Shown here: in pieces, positions 1 to 9,890 of the stretch
How positions within the stretch are numbered: the stretch's first letter is position 1
How the letters are laid out: each line of letters starts with the position of its first letter
Made by a program: the position numbers and the translations under genes
Notes under the pieces: generated by a model
The model's input: the letters and a program-made list of their open reading frames with translations, nothing else
Databases searched by the model: none
What the model was told of the DNA's origin: nothing
DNA from: an uncultured Massilia sp.
Lineage (GTDB): Bacteria > Pseudomonadota > Gammaproteobacteria > Burkholderiales > Burkholderiaceae
DNA length: 64,000 bases
Assembly (NCBI GenBank): GCA_946481275.1
Contig: CAMLMV010000010.1
Location: 1 to 64,000, forward strand
Reading direction: 5' to 3'

Positions 1-52
1 CCCGGTACTCACCGTGAAAGGGTGATGTCCTAGGCCTCTAGACGATGGGGAC
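1..52 (-). tRNA. tRNA-Glu (UUC), partial
   Basis: Read on the minus strand, the 5' part of a tRNA-Glu is present: it starts GTCCCC, has the D-arm with GTCTAGAGGCC, and shows anticodon TTC within CCTTTCACGG. The 3' half is cut off by the window edge. It lies downstream of gltX, the enzyme that charges it, on the same strand and 28 bp after tRNA-Ala. Confidence 0.9.
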
Positions 53-80
53 CTGGACTACGACTACTGCACTTCAGAGT

Positions 81-156
<76 letters not shown>

Positions 157-208
157 GCAGCGCTGAAGTGCGAGCATTATAGCGGACGCACTTGCATTAC
201 GCAAATAG

Positions 209-1600
209 TCATAGCCCGGTTTTCACTCGTGCGATCACCGTGTCGCGGCCGAACAATTCCAGCACCGCGTCGATGGCCGGCGTCTGCAGCTGGCCCGTGA
301 CCAGCAGGCGCAGCGGCATGGCCAGTTGCGGCATCTTGAGGCCGTGCGCGGCCAGCACTTCCTTCATCATCGCGGACAGCGCGGGCTTGGTCCATTCCAC
401 GTCGCGCAGGCGCTCGGCGAACTGGGCCAGCGCGGGACGCACGGCGTCCGTCAGGTGCTGGGCCAGCAGCGCCGCGTCCGGCTTCGGTGCGCGGTAGAAC
501 AGCATGGCGGCGTCGGCCAGTTCGTTGATCGTGTTGGTGCGCTCTTTCATGAGGCCCAGCACGGCGGCCAGCGGCGGCGCGCCGTCGAACACGGCGCCTT
601 CGCGCTCCATCTTCGGGCGCGCGAGGCCGGCCAGGCGCTCGTTGTCGGCCTGCTTGATGTAGTGGTTGTTCAGCCAGCCCAGCTTTTCCGGATTGAACTG
701 TGCGGCCGACGCGGTCAGGTGGTCGAGGTTGAACCACTCGGTGAACTGCTGCATCGAGAAGATCTCGTCGTCGCCGTGGCTCCAGCCCAGGCGCGCCAGG
801 TAGTTCAGCATCGCTTCCGGCAGATAGCCCTGCTCCGGGTATTCCATCACGCTGACGGCGCCGTGGCGCTTGGACAGCTTCTGCCCGTCCGGGCCGAGGA
901 TCATCGGCAGGTGGCCGTACTGCGGCAGCTCGGCGCCCAGCGCGCGCAGGATGTTGATCTGGCGGGGCGTGTTGTTGACGTGGTCGTCGCCGCGCAGCAC
1001 GTGCGTGATCTTCATGTCCCAGTCATCGACGGCGACGCAGAAGTTATAGGTCGGCGTGCCGTCCGGACGGGCGATCACGAGGTCGTCCAGTTCCTTGTTG
1101 GCGATGGTGATCGGGCCCTTGACGACGTCGTGCCACGTGACTTCGCCGTCCAGCGGATTCTTGAAGCGCACGACGGGCTTGACGCCTTCCGGCACGGGCG
1201 GGAGCAGCTTGCCCGGCTCCGGGCGCCAGGTGCCGTCGTAGCGCGGCTTGTCGCCGGCGGCGCGCATGCGCTCGCGCATCGCTTCCACTTCTTCCGGCGA
1301 GCAGTAGCACAGGTAAGCCGTGCCGGCTTCCAGCATGCCCTTCACCACTTCGCGGTAACGGTCCATGCGCCGCATCTGGTAGAACGGGCCTTCGTCGTGC
1401 GCGAGGCCCAGCCATTCCATCCCCTGCAGGATCGCCTGCACGGCTTCCGGCGTCGATCGCTCCAGGTCGGTGTCTTCGATGCGCAGGACGAAGGTGCCGC
1501 CGAAATGGCGGGCATAGGCCCACGAATACAGCGCGGTGCGGGCGCCGCCGAGGTGGAGATAGCCGGTCGGGCTGGGAGCGAAACGGGTACGGACGGTCAT
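209..1600 (-). CDS. gltX: Glutamate--tRNA ligase
   Basis: Charges tRNA-Glu with glutamate in the cytosol. At 463 aa it has the normal discriminating GluRS length, not the short GluQ-RS. The class I signature [10 protein letters not shown] is at residues 11-20 and KLSKR at 241-245; a C-terminal anticodon-binding helical region follows. By alignment with the E. coli zinc site (C98, C100, Y121, C125), residues C98, C100 and Y121 are kept but the fourth ligand position is Trp, so zinc binding may be lost. tRNA-Ala and tRNA-Glu follow on the same strand. The ATG start leaves a 186 bp gap to the divergent diguanylate cyclase. Confidence 0.97.
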   Translation of the reverse strand: MTVRTRFAPSPTGYLHLGGARTALYSWAYARHFGGTFVLRIEDTDLERSTPEAVQAILQGMEWLGLAHDEGPFYQMRRMDRYREVVKGMLEAGTAYLCYCSPEEVEAMRERMRAAGDKPRYDGTWRPEPGKLLPPVPEGVKPVVRFKNPLDGEVTWHDVVKGPITIANKELDDLVIARPDGTPTYNFCVAVDDWDMKITHVLRGDDHVNNTPRQINILRALGAELPQYGHLPMILGPDGQKLSKRHGAVSVMEYPEQGYLPEAMLNYLARLGWSHGDDEIFSMQQFTEWFNLDHLTASAAQFNPEKLGWLNNHYIKQADNERLAGLARPKMEREGAVFDGAPPLAAVLGLMKERTNTINELADAAMLFYRAPKPDAALLAQHLTDAVRPALAQFAERLRDVEWTKPALSAMMKEVLAAHGLKMPQLAMPLRLLVTGQLQTPAIDAVLELFGRDTVIARVKTGL

Positions 1601-1786
1601 GGTCGGATGCGAAGGGAACGCATGAATATTAATGAAGCGGCTATTTTACCGCGTGGCCCGGCAATGGGGGCGCGAGCGATCCTGCAACATGGTTACTCGG
1701 GATGACTGAAAATTACTTTACAGAAATTAAAGTTTTAGCTACAGTCTCGTCCGGCTTTTCCACCCCATGCATATGCCACCCTGCCC

Positions 1787-2953
1787 ATGACGAACGATCC
1801 GAGCACCGCTGCCATTGCGCGCCTGCGTGGCGAATTCGTCTGCGCGACGACCGAGGTCGGTTTCCTGCGCGAACAGGCCCCGACGATCCTGCGCGACCTG
1901 CGCCGCGCGCTGATCGTGTGCTCGCTGTTCTACCTGATGTTCAGCGTGGCGGACGTGCTGGCCCTGGGCTGGCCGGGCGCCACCCCTTCCCTGCTCGCCC
2001 GCGCCGTCGTGCCGCTGCTGGCCTGGGCCGGCCTGCGCCATGCGCGCCGCGCCGCCGCGCCCGTCACGGCCGCGTACCGGGTGGCGAGCGCGTTCACGTT
2101 GCTGGGGATGTTCACCTATATGTTCGTCGCGTGGCGCCGCCCGACCGACACGCTGCTGCACGGCACGTCCGTCGGCCTGATGGCCGTCGTGATCCTCATC
2201 TTCATCCCGAACCGCCTGCGCACGGCGGTCGCCATCGCGCTCGGCTCCAGCCTCGTGTTCGTCGCGCTGGCGTGGATCCAGCATCTCGAATCGACGCGCC
2301 ACCTCGTGTCGATGACGATGCTGATCCTGTTCGCCAACGCCTTCGGGGCCGTCGCCGCGAACCGCCACGCGCGCCTGTGGCGCGAGCAGTACCGCACACG
2401 CCATGTGCTGACGAACCTGTCCATACGCGACCCGCTGACCGGCTGCTACAACCGGCGCCACCTGAACGCGGCGCTGCTCGACGGCGAGATCGCGCGCGCG
2501 CGGCGCTACCGCCTGAGCCTGTCGCTGATCATGTGCGACCTGGACGGCTTCAAGGCCATCAACGACACGTACGGCCACCACGCGGGCGACGAACTGCTGC
2601 GCTGCTTCGCGGACCTGCTGCAGGCGATGACGCGCGAATCCATCGACACGGTCGTGCGCTACGGCGGCGAGGAATTCCTGATCATCCTGCCGGAGACCCG
2701 GCTGGACGGCGCCGTCGAACTGGCCGAGCGCGTCCGCGCCGCCTTCGCCGCCGAACGCATCCCCTACGGCGACAGCGTGCTGGCCACGACCGCCAGCTTC
2801 GGCGTCGTCGGCGCCGACTTCGCGGCGAACCAGGCCATCACGCCGCAATCGCTCATCGCCGTCGCGGACGACCTGATGTACGACGCCAAGCGGGGCGGCC
2901 GCAACCAGGTGCGCGCACGGCAGATCGAGACGGGCATCGCACGCGTGGCATAG
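1787..2953 (+). CDS. Membrane-bound diguanylate cyclase (GGDEF)
   Basis: Predicted to make c-di-GMP from two GTP at the inner membrane. Residues 40-190 hold about five or six hydrophobic segments with short loops and no recognisable periplasmic sensor domain. The GGDEF domain spans about 208-385, with RDPLTGCYNRRHL at its start, DLDGFKAIND as the metal-binding segment and active-site GGEEF at 293-297. The inhibitory I-site (RxxD five residues before GGEEF) reads ESID, so product inhibition is probably lost. The next gene starts 10 bp downstream. The membrane part differs from the named families I know, so the signal is unknown. Confidence 0.9.
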   Translation: MTNDPSTAAIARLRGEFVCATTEVGFLREQAPTILRDLRRALIVCSLFYLMFSVADVLALGWPGATPSLLARAVVPLLAWAGLRHARRAAAPVTAAYRVASAFTLLGMFTYMFVAWRRPTDTLLHGTSVGLMAVVILIFIPNRLRTAVAIALGSSLVFVALAWIQHLESTRHLVSMTMLILFANAFGAVAANRHARLWREQYRTRHVLTNLSIRDPLTGCYNRRHLNAALLDGEIARARRYRLSLSLIMCDLDGFKAINDTYGHHAGDELLRCFADLLQAMTRESIDTVVRYGGEEFLIILPETRLDGAVELAERVRAAFAAERIPYGDSVLATTASFGVVGADFAANQAITPQSLIAVADDLMYDAKRGGRNQVRARQIETGIARVA

Positions 2954-2963
2954 AATCGCCCGG

Positions 2964-3683
2964 ATGAGCGACCTTTCCTTACCCGATCTGCGCACCCACT
3001 ACGACGCCATGTGGGACCGCGCCTGGCCGGCCGTCTCCCAGGGCGACGTCGAGTGCGACCGGCACTTGGCCGGCGGACTCGATCCGCGCCGCGGCCTCAC
3101 GCTGATCGCGCGTCCCGGCGCGGCGCTGGCGGCCCGCTTCGAGGCCGTGCAGGATGCCCTGATCGCCGCCGACCCGCACCAGTACCGCCAACCGCTCTCC
3201 GACCTGCACATGACGGTGCTGTCGCTGTTCACGGTGACGGACGATTACGCACCGCACCTGGCCCGGCGCGCCGATTACGCGGCGGTCGCGCGCGCGGCAC
3301 TGGCGGACTTGCCCGCATTCGACATCGACTTCGAAGGCATCACGATCTCGCGCGGCGCCGTGCTGGTCAAAGGATTTCCGCGCGACGGCACGCTGGAGGC
3401 GCTGCGTGCGCGCCTGCGCGACGCGCTGCGGGCGCGGGGGCTCGATGGGACACTGGATCAGCGCTACCGGCTCGTCACGGCGCATTCGACGGTGCTGCGC
3501 TTCGTCGCGCCGCCCGCCGGACCGGCGCGGCTGGCCGCAGTGCTGGCGGAGATGCGCGACGTGCCGCTCGGGACCATGCGCGTGGACAGCCTGCAGCTCG
3601 TGATCAACGACTGGTATATGTCGAGCGCGGCGCTCGAACCGGTGGCGACGTTTACGCTGCGGCCGCCGTACGACGCAAGGTGA
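2964..3683 (+). CDS. 2H phosphoesterase / 2'-5' RNA ligase-like protein
   Basis: A 239-aa protein with the two H-x-T motifs that define the 2H phosphoesterase superfamily: LHMTVLSLF near residue 82 and AHSTVLRF near 172. Family members act on 2',3'-cyclic phosphates or 2'-5' linkages in RNA or small nucleotides. The substrate here is unknown. The gene follows the diguanylate cyclase by 10 bp, so the two are probably cotranscribed and a nucleotide substrate is plausible but unproven. Its 3' end overlaps the convergent RlmN-like gene by 32 bp. Confidence 0.72.
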   Translation: MSDLSLPDLRTHYDAMWDRAWPAVSQGDVECDRHLAGGLDPRRGLTLIARPGAALAARFEAVQDALIAADPHQYRQPLSDLHMTVLSLFTVTDDYAPHLARRADYAAVARAALADLPAFDIDFEGITISRGAVLVKGFPRDGTLEALRARLRDALRARGLDGTLDQRYRLVTAHSTVLRFVAPPAGPARLAAVLAEMRDVPLGTMRVDSLQLVINDWYMSSAALEPVATFTLRPPYDAR

Positions 3684-4689
3684 CGATTTGCTCGCCGGCG
3701 GCGCGCGCCCGCAATTGGCCGCAGCCGCCGTCGACGTCCTGCCCGGCCGAATCGCGCAGCTTGGTCAGGATGCCCCGCTCGAACAGCCAGGCCGCGATCG
3801 TCCGCGCCTTGTCCCAGCCGGGACGGCGGAACGGCAAGCCCGGATTCGTGTTGTAGGGGATCATGTTCAGCACGGCATACTGGCCGCGCAAGAGGTCTAC
3901 CAGCGCCTCGAGTTCGTCCTGCCCGTCGTTGACGCCGTCCAGCAGGGTCCACTGGTACTGGATCGGGTAGCCGGTCAGGCGCGCATAACGTTCGCCCTCC
4001 TCGACCAGCTCGCGCGCCGTGAAGCGCGGTGCGCGCGGCAGCAGGCGTGCGCGCAGGTCCGACTTCGTCGTGTGCAGCGACAGCGCCAGCGCCGGCTTCA
4101 CCCTGCCTTCCGGAAGGCGCTCGAACACGCGCGGGTCGCCCACCGTCGAGAACACGAGGTTCTTGTGCGCGATATTGCCTTCGATGCCGAGCAGGTCGAT
4201 GGCTTCCAGCACGTTGTCGAGGTTGTGCGCGGGTTCGCCCATGCCCATGAACACGACTTTTTTCACGGGCCGCATCCGGCGCGCCAGCACGACCTGGGCG
4301 ACGATCTCGCCGCTCGTCACCTGCCGGATCAGGCCGCTTTGACCCGTCATGCAGAACTGGCAGCCGACCGCGCACCCGACCTGGCTCGACACGCACACGC
4401 CGTCGCGCGGCAGCAGCACGGATTCCACCGTCTGGCCGTCGGCAAGGCCGACCAGCAGGCGGGCCGAGCCGTCGTCGGCGGGGTGGGTGCTGATGACGCG
4501 GGCGAGTCCATCCAGCTCGGCATCCAGCTGCGGCAGCGCCTCGCGCACGGGCTTCGGCAGGAAGTCGTCGGGACGGCGGCGGCCGCGGTCGTGGTCCATC
4601 ACGCGGACCCAGTCGCGCAGGACGCGGTCTTCGTGCAGGGGCTGGGCGCCGAGGGCGCGCAGCCGCGCGCGGATGTCTGCCAGCCTCAC
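3652..4689 (-). CDS. RlmN/Cfr-family radical SAM RNA methyltransferase (paralogue)
   Basis: A radical SAM enzyme of the family that methylates C2 or C8 of adenosine in 23S rRNA or tRNA. The 4Fe-4S cysteines C106-x3-C110-x2-C113 sit in VGCAVGCQFCMTG. The GMGEP motif follows, and the C-terminal GGCGQL carries the cysteine used for methyl transfer in RlmN. At 345 aa it is shorter than E. coli RlmN (384 aa), and its context is not the usual ndk/ispG setting, so I take it for a paralogue. It begins with GTG (CAC at 4687-4689) immediately after the apbC stop codon. Its 3' end overlaps the 2H phosphoesterase gene. Confidence 0.85.
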   Translation of the reverse strand: MRLADIRARLRALGAQPLHEDRVLRDWVRVMDHDRGRRRPDDFLPKPVREALPQLDAELDGLARVISTHPADDGSARLLVGLADGQTVESVLLPRDGVCVSSQVGCAVGCQFCMTGQSGLIRQVTSGEIVAQVVLARRMRPVKKVVFMGMGEPAHNLDNVLEAIDLLGIEGNIAHKNLVFSTVGDPRVFERLPEGRVKPALALSLHTTKSDLRARLLPRAPRFTARELVEEGERYARLTGYPIQYQWTLLDGVNDGQDELEALVDLLRGQYAVLNMIPYNTNPGLPFRRPGWDKARTIAAWLFERGILTKLRDSAGQDVDGGCGQLRARAAGEQIVTLRRTAAAA

Positions 4690-5778
4690 TTAGTCGTTCT
4701 TGACGACAATCGTCGGAAACTTCGCCGACATATCCTTCGACTGCTCCGCCACCTTCACGGCCACCTTGCGCGCGATCTCCTTATAAATCGCGGCGACGGC
4801 GCCATCCGGCTCCGCCACGACGGTCGGCGTACCGGAATCCGTCTGCTCGCGGATCGACAGCTGCAGCGGCAGCTTGCCGAGGAAATCGACGTGGAAGTCT
4901 TCGCACATCTTCTGGCCGCCGCCTTCGCCGAAGATCGCCTCGACGTGGCCGCAGTTCGAGCAGATGTGGGTGCTCATGTTTTCCACGACGCCGATGATCG
5001 GAATGCCCACCTTCTCGAACATCTTGAGACCCTTGCGCGCGTCCAGCAGGGCGATGTCCTGCGGGGTCGTGACGATCACGGCGCCCGTGACCGGCACCTT
5101 CTGCGACAGGGTCAGCTGGATGTCGCCCGTGCCCGGTGGCATGTCGACGACGAGGTAGTCGAGGTTCCGCCAGTTGGTCTGTTCCAGCAGCTGCTGCAGG
5201 GCCTGCGTGACCATCGGGCCGCGCCACACCATCGGCTCGTCCGGATCGATCAGGAAGCCGATCGACGACACCTGCACGCCGTGGTTTTCCAGCGGCTCCA
5301 TCGTCTTGCCGTCCAGGCTCTGCGGGCGGCCGTTCACGCCCAGCATCATCGGCTGCGACGGGCCGTAGATGTCGGCGTCCAGCAGGCCCACCGACGCGCC
5401 CTCGGCGGCCAGCGCCAGCGCGAGGTTGACGGCCGTCGTCGACTTGCCGACGCCGCCCTTGCCGGACGCGACGGCGATGATGTTCTTCACGTTCGGCATC
5501 ACCTTCAGGCCGCGCTGCACGGCGTGCGACAGGATCTTGCTCGCGACGTTGACGCTGACGTTCTCCACGCCGGGGAGGCGGCGCAGCGCGTCGATGACGG
5601 ACGCGCGGATGCCCGCGACCTGGCTCTTCGCCGGATAGCCGAGCTCGATGTCGAGGGCGACGCTGCCGCCGTCGACCTGGATGTTCCTGACTGCCTTGGA
5701 GGTGACGAAATCTTTATGGGTGTTGGGATCGACGACAGCGGCCAGGGCGGCCTTGACGTCATCTACAGTGATGCTCAT
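4690..5778 (-). CDS. apbC: Iron-sulfur cluster carrier protein ApbC (Mrp)
   Basis: A cytosolic P-loop ATPase that carries and delivers Fe-S clusters. The N-terminal MIP18-like domain (1-85) is followed by the deviant Walker A GKGGVGKST at 106-114 and the C-terminal cluster-binding pair C273-x2-C276 in HICSNCGH. The 362-aa length is normal. The RlmN-like gene, itself an Fe-S enzyme, starts directly after the stop codon, which suggests cotranscription and a possible supply relationship. It is divergent from metG, an arrangement common in betaproteobacteria. Confidence 0.95.
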   Translation of the reverse strand: MSITVDDVKAALAAVVDPNTHKDFVTSKAVRNIQVDGGSVALDIELGYPAKSQVAGIRASVIDALRRLPGVENVSVNVASKILSHAVQRGLKVMPNVKNIIAVASGKGGVGKSTTAVNLALALAAEGASVGLLDADIYGPSQPMMLGVNGRPQSLDGKTMEPLENHGVQVSSIGFLIDPDEPMVWRGPMVTQALQQLLEQTNWRNLDYLVVDMPPGTGDIQLTLSQKVPVTGAVIVTTPQDIALLDARKGLKMFEKVGIPIIGVVENMSTHICSNCGHVEAIFGEGGGQKMCEDFHVDFLGKLPLQLSIREQTDSGTPTVVAEPDGAVAAIYKEIARKVAVKVAEQSKDMSAKFPTIVVKND

Positions 5779-5924
5779 TGGGTTCTCCGGATGTGATGCG
5801 CAAGTTTAGCGCAAAACAGCGTATCCCCTGTTGTCAGGCCGGCAAATGCGGGATTACCCCCTGCGCGCTCGGGGTCATCCGCTGGTAAAATGCCTGTTTT
5901 CCTCGACAACCTCGACCTTCGACC

Positions 5925-8054
5925 ATGACACGCAAGCTGTTCGTCACCACCGCCCTGCCCTACGCCAACGCTGCCTTTCACATCGGCCACATGATGGAAT
6001 ACATCCAGGCCGACATCTGGGTCCGCTTCCAGCGAATGCAGCGCGACGCCGGTGCGCAGCGCGTCGTGCACTTCGTCGGCGCCGACGACACGCACGGCAC
6101 GCCGATCATGATCGCCGCCGAGAAGGAAGGCGTGACGCCGCAGGAATTCGTCGCGAAGATCGCGGCCGGCCGCGCGCAATACCTGGACGGCTTCCACATC
6201 GCGTTCGACAACTGGTACTCCACGGATTCCCCGGAAAACGTCGACCTGTCGCAGGGCATCTACCGCCGCCTGCGCGACAACGGCCTCATCTACACGAAGA
6301 CCGTCGACCGCTTCTACGACACGGCCAAGGGCATGTTCCTGGCCGACCGCAACATCAAGGGCGAGTGCCCGGTCTGCCACGCGAAGGACCAGTACGGCGA
6401 CAACTGCGAAGTGTGCGGCGCCGCCTACCAGCCGACCGAGCTGATCAATCCGTACTCCGTGTTCACGGGCTCGACACCGATCCTGAAGCCGTCCGAGCAG
6501 TACTTCTTCAAGCTGTCCGACCCGCGCTGCTTCCAATTCCTGAAGGAGTGGCTGAACACGCCGGGCCGCCTGCAGCCGGAGATGGTCAACAAGGTCTCCG
6601 AATGGCTCGGCGAAAACGGCGAAAAGCTGGCCGACTGGGACATCTCGCGCGACGCGCCCTATTTCGGCATCCCGATTCCGGACGCGCCAGGTAAATTCTT
6701 CTACGTGTGGCTGGACGCGCCGGTCGGCTATCTCGCCAGCCTCAAGAACTACTTCGAAAAACAGGGCATCGATTACGAAGCGTTCCTGAACGATCCGTCC
6801 GCCGAGCAGGTGCACTTCATCGGCAAGGACATCGTGTCGTTCCACCTGCTGTTCTGGCCGGCGATGCTGAATTTCTCGGGCCACCCGATCATCGACAAGC
6901 TGAAGGTCAATGTCCACGGCCACCTGACCGTGAATAACGAAAAAATGTCGAAGTCGCGCGGCACGGGCATCTCGCCGCTGCGCTACCTGCAGCTGGGCAT
7001 GAATCCGGAATGGCTGCGCTACTACCTCGCGTTCAAGCTGAACGCCCGGGTCGAAGACCTGGACTTCACGGGCGAGGACTTCGTCGCGCGCGTGAACAGC
7101 GACCTGATCGGCAAGTACGTGAACATCGCCAGCCGCTGCGCCGGCTTCATCGCCAAGCGCTTCGACGGCAAGCTGACCTCGGCCCTGTCGGATGATGCGA
7201 AACAGTGGATCGCCCGCGCCCTCAATGGCGAGAACGGCGAGCGCCAGGCCGCGATCGCCGCGAACTTCGAATCGCGCGAATTCGGCAAGGCGCTGCGCGA
7301 AATCATGGAAGTGGCCGACGTCGCCAACCGCTACGTCGACGAGAACAAGCCGTGGATCCTGGCCAAGGACGAGGCCAGGACGGCCGAACTGCACGACGTG
7401 TGCACGACGGCCCTGATCCTGTTCCGCCAGCTGACGATCATGCTGTCGCCGGTGCTGCCGCACGTGGCCGCCCGCGTGCGCGAATTCCTCGGCGACGAGG
7501 CCTATTCCTGGGAAGACACCCTGGGCGAGCGCGTGTACGCCCCGCTGCTGGGCCGCACCATCGGCGCGTACAGCCACCTGATGCAGCGCGTGGATGCCAA
7601 GATGGTCGAGGACCTGTTCGACAAGCCGGCTCCGGCCGCAGCAGCGCCCGCCGCTGCCGTCGAGACCGCGGCAGCCCCGGCCGCGGAAGCTTCGGACATC
7701 GAGGAACTGGCCCCGGAAATCTCGATCGACGACTTCACGAAAATCGATCTGCGCGTGGCGAAAATCGTCAATTGTGAGCACGTCGAAGGTGCGGGCAAGC
7801 TGCTCCGCCTCACGCTGGACGTGGGCGAAGGCCGCTATCGTAATGTGTTCTCGGGTATCAAGTCGGCTTACCAGCCTGAGCAATTGATCGGCAAGCTGAC
7901 GGTGCTCGTGGCCAACCTGGCGCCGCGCAAGATGAAGTTCGGCGTGTCGGAAGGCATGGTGCTGTGCGCGTCCGCGAAGGATGAAAAAGCGAATCCGGGC
8001 CTGTACCTGCTGGAGCCGGTGAGCGGCGCCCAGCCGGGCATGCGGATCCGCTAA
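5925..8054 (+). CDS. metG: Methionine--tRNA ligase
   Basis: Charges initiator and elongator tRNA-Met. HIGH is at 19-22 and KMSKS at 340-344. One CxxC...CxxC zinc knuckle (C148, C151, C161, C164) fits the MetG1 type. An Ala/Pro-rich linker at about 567-590 leads to a C-terminal Trbp111-like tRNA-binding domain (about 600-709), which makes the protein a probable homodimer. At 709 aa it is full length. The 146 bp gap to divergent apbC must hold both promoters. Confidence 0.97.
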   Translation: MTRKLFVTTALPYANAAFHIGHMMEYIQADIWVRFQRMQRDAGAQRVVHFVGADDTHGTPIMIAAEKEGVTPQEFVAKIAAGRAQYLDGFHIAFDNWYSTDSPENVDLSQGIYRRLRDNGLIYTKTVDRFYDTAKGMFLADRNIKGECPVCHAKDQYGDNCEVCGAAYQPTELINPYSVFTGSTPILKPSEQYFFKLSDPRCFQFLKEWLNTPGRLQPEMVNKVSEWLGENGEKLADWDISRDAPYFGIPIPDAPGKFFYVWLDAPVGYLASLKNYFEKQGIDYEAFLNDPSAEQVHFIGKDIVSFHLLFWPAMLNFSGHPIIDKLKVNVHGHLTVNNEKMSKSRGTGISPLRYLQLGMNPEWLRYYLAFKLNARVEDLDFTGEDFVARVNSDLIGKYVNIASRCAGFIAKRFDGKLTSALSDDAKQWIARALNGENGERQAAIAANFESREFGKALREIMEVADVANRYVDENKPWILAKDEARTAELHDVCTTALILFRQLTIMLSPVLPHVAARVREFLGDEAYSWEDTLGERVYAPLLGRTIGAYSHLMQRVDAKMVEDLFDKPAPAAAAPAAAVETAAAPAAEASDIEELAPEISIDDFTKIDLRVAKIVNCEHVEGAGKLLRLTLDVGEGRYRNVFSGIKSAYQPEQLIGKLTVLVANLAPRKMKFGVSEGMVLCASAKDEKANPGLYLLEPVSGAQPGMRIR

Positions 8055-8073
8055 GCGGACCCGGCCGGTGGCG

Positions 8074-8319
8074 CTAGTTGCTCTGCAACGGTGCCATCAA
8101 TGAGCTCTTGTTGTCTTTATAGTCCTTGCCGCCGATCTGGCTGACCATCTTTTCGGTGCGCCTGGCCGGGATGCGGCTGCCGGTGATCGGGGTGGCCGCG
8201 GCCGTCGTCGACGTGGATGCTGCGCCCAGCGCCGGCATGTCCGGGGTGGCCGGCCCGGTGGTGCCGGCGCAGCCGGCCAGGATGAACGACAGGGCGGCGC
8301 AATGCAGGACAGCTTTCAT
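8074..8319 (-). CDS. Small lipoprotein of unknown function
   Basis: An 81-aa protein with a lipoprotein signal: hydrophobic CAALSFILAGC with the lipobox LAGC, so the lipidated Cys is about residue 17. A low-complexity Ala/Thr stretch is followed by a charged C-terminal segment, GSRIPARRTEKMVSQIGG. It is convergent with metG, 19 bp beyond the metG stop. I recognise no catalytic motif. The signal is clear and codon use matches the neighbours, so I take it as a real gene of unknown role. Confidence 0.7.
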   Translation of the reverse strand: MKAVLHCAALSFILAGCAGTTGPATPDMPALGAASTSTTAAATPITGSRIPARRTEKMVSQIGGKDYKDNKSSLMAPLQSN

Positions 8320-8400
8320 GGATCACCTGTACGGGAATAGGTTGAGGGAAAGATAAATACCTTGCCAGAATACTATCAATTCCCGTTCGCCGGGTAGCAG

Positions 8401-8406
8401 TATAAT
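8401..8406 (+). promoter_or_regulatory. Possible sigma-70 -10 box (TATAAT)
   Basis: A perfect TATAAT lies 77 bp before the start at 8484, in a locally AT-rich stretch. No convincing -35 sits 16-18 bp upstream, so this is a weak call based on the -10 alone. Confidence 0.3.
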
Positions 8407-8483
8407 GCGCTGTTTTTAAAAAAATAGGACGCGGGCAATATACCGACGTCCATCCTCCACACTTTAGAGTAGTAGCGACTAAT

Positions 8484-9800
8484 ATGACCGAATACAAAGC
8501 CCTGAGGCACATCCCGCAAGCGAATCTGTTCCGCCAAGGTGACGTCTTCGTCCTGTTCGGCGAACTGTTCGGCCGCGGCTATGTGAACGGCCTGATCGAC
8601 GAGGCGCGCGCCGCCGGCATGACGATCCTCGGCATCACCGTGGGCCGCCGCAGCGACGACGGCAACCTGCGCGCGCTGACGCCGGAAGAACATGCGGAAG
8701 CGGAAGCCAAGCTGGGCGGCCGCATCATCAATGTGCCGCTGATGGCCGGTTTCGACATGGACGCGCCCCCGGGCGAGCAGAATCCCACCGAGATGCTGTC
8801 CGGTATTACCCTCAAAAGCTGGCAAGAAGACAAGCTGGACTGGGCCAAGATCGAAGCCTGCCGCACCGCCGGCGTGCAGCGCTTCACCCAGTCGGCGCAG
8901 GATGTCATGGCCGAGATCGACAAGCTGATCCCGGACGGCGCCAACGTGTTCTTCGCGCACACGATGGCCGGCGGCATCCCGAAGATCAAGGCTTTCCTCG
9001 CCATCGCCAACCGCATTTATAAAGGCCGCGGCGACCGCTTCATGTCGTCGCGCGCCCTGCTGGACAGCGACCTCGGCAAGCTGATCCTGATGAACTTCGA
9101 CGAAGTGTCGGCGAACACGCTGAAATACCTGATCGACGCTTCCGCCGCGATCCGCGCACGCGTGGAGTCGAAGGGCGGCCAGGTGCGCTACACGGCGTAC
9201 GGCTACCACGGCACCGAGGTCCTGATCGGCGACGAGTACCTGTGGCAGACCTACACGAACTACACGCAGGGCTATGCCAAGATGCGCCTGGAATCGATCG
9301 CCGCGGCCGCCTGGAACCAGGGCATCACCGCCACCGTGTTCAACTGCCCGGAAATCCGCACGAACTCGTCCGACATCTTCGTCGGCGTCGAACTCTCCCT
9401 GTTCCCGCTGCTGCTGGCCCTCAAAAAAGAAGGTGGCGGCGCATGGGCACAGGAACAGTGGGACATCTGCCAGAACCTGCTGGGCGAAGGCGTGTCGCTG
9501 CAATCGATCCTGGACAAGCTGGAAGCCTACCTGCAGACCCCCACCCTCACCTCGTTCCGCAACTTCGAGGCCTGGCCGATGGACAACACGCCGGAACTGG
9601 CCGACCTGATGATCGGCACCTCCGACGAGATCACCTCGCTGCACACGGACAAGAAGGCGCTGATCACGGACCACCTGTCGGCCCTGGTGCTGGAAGGCAC
9701 CGGCCCGCTGATGTTCCACGGCGCGGCCGAGAAGATCGCACCGGTGCTGTGGCTCAACCACGACATCATCGCCCGTCAGTTGAATGCACTGCACCAATAA
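8484..9800 (+). CDS. Conserved betaproteobacterial protein, possible FabMG-type enoyl-ACP reductase
   Basis: A 438-aa cytosolic protein with no signal peptide or membrane segment. The N-terminal part (LFGRGYVNGLIDEARAAGM then ILGITVGRR) looks like a divergent Rossmann/SDR nucleotide-binding fold. I recall homologues being annotated as enoyl-ACP reductase FabMG family, but this is memory, not something I can verify here, and the length exceeds that of a standard SDR. It is followed by DUF3460, scpA and panC, an order I believe is kept across Burkholderiales. It is well conserved in style and clearly real; the function is uncertain. Confidence 0.55.
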   Translation: MTEYKALRHIPQANLFRQGDVFVLFGELFGRGYVNGLIDEARAAGMTILGITVGRRSDDGNLRALTPEEHAEAEAKLGGRIINVPLMAGFDMDAPPGEQNPTEMLSGITLKSWQEDKLDWAKIEACRTAGVQRFTQSAQDVMAEIDKLIPDGANVFFAHTMAGGIPKIKAFLAIANRIYKGRGDRFMSSRALLDSDLGKLILMNFDEVSANTLKYLIDASAAIRARVESKGGQVRYTAYGYHGTEVLIGDEYLWQTYTNYTQGYAKMRLESIAAAAWNQGITATVFNCPEIRTNSSDIFVGVELSLFPLLLALKKEGGGAWAQEQWDICQNLLGEGVSLQSILDKLEAYLQTPTLTSFRNFEAWPMDNTPELADLMIGTSDEITSLHTDKKALITDHLSALVLEGTGPLMFHGAAEKIAPVLWLNHDIIARQLNALHQ

Positions 9801-9837
9801 GCGCTGACTCGCAGTATCATTCCTTGTTTTTATGATG

Positions 9838-9869
9838 CGGCGGCTCCCGATAAACGGGGCCGCCGTTTG
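9838..9869 (+). terminator. Rho-independent terminator-like hairpin
   Basis: CGGCGGCTCCCG at 9838-9849 pairs with CGGGGCCGCCG at 9855-9865 with one bulge, loop ATAAA, followed by TTTGT. It lies between the FabMG-like gene and DUF3460, so it may end the first transcript or attenuate read-through. Confidence 0.6.
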
Positions 9870-9890
9870 TACGACCTGCCTAGAAAAGCC

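Noticed and set aside
1728..1754. TAAAGTTT on the plus strand before the diguanylate cyclase
   Set aside because: The -10 position 11 nt downstream reads TCGTCCGG, which does not match GCCGATAA.
3688..7883. Two 702-aa open frames (3688-5796 on plus, 5775-7883 on minus) antisense to rlmN-like/apbC and metG
   Set aside because: They are His/Arg/Ala-rich shadows typical of high-GC DNA lying opposite clearly real genes, and show no family motif.
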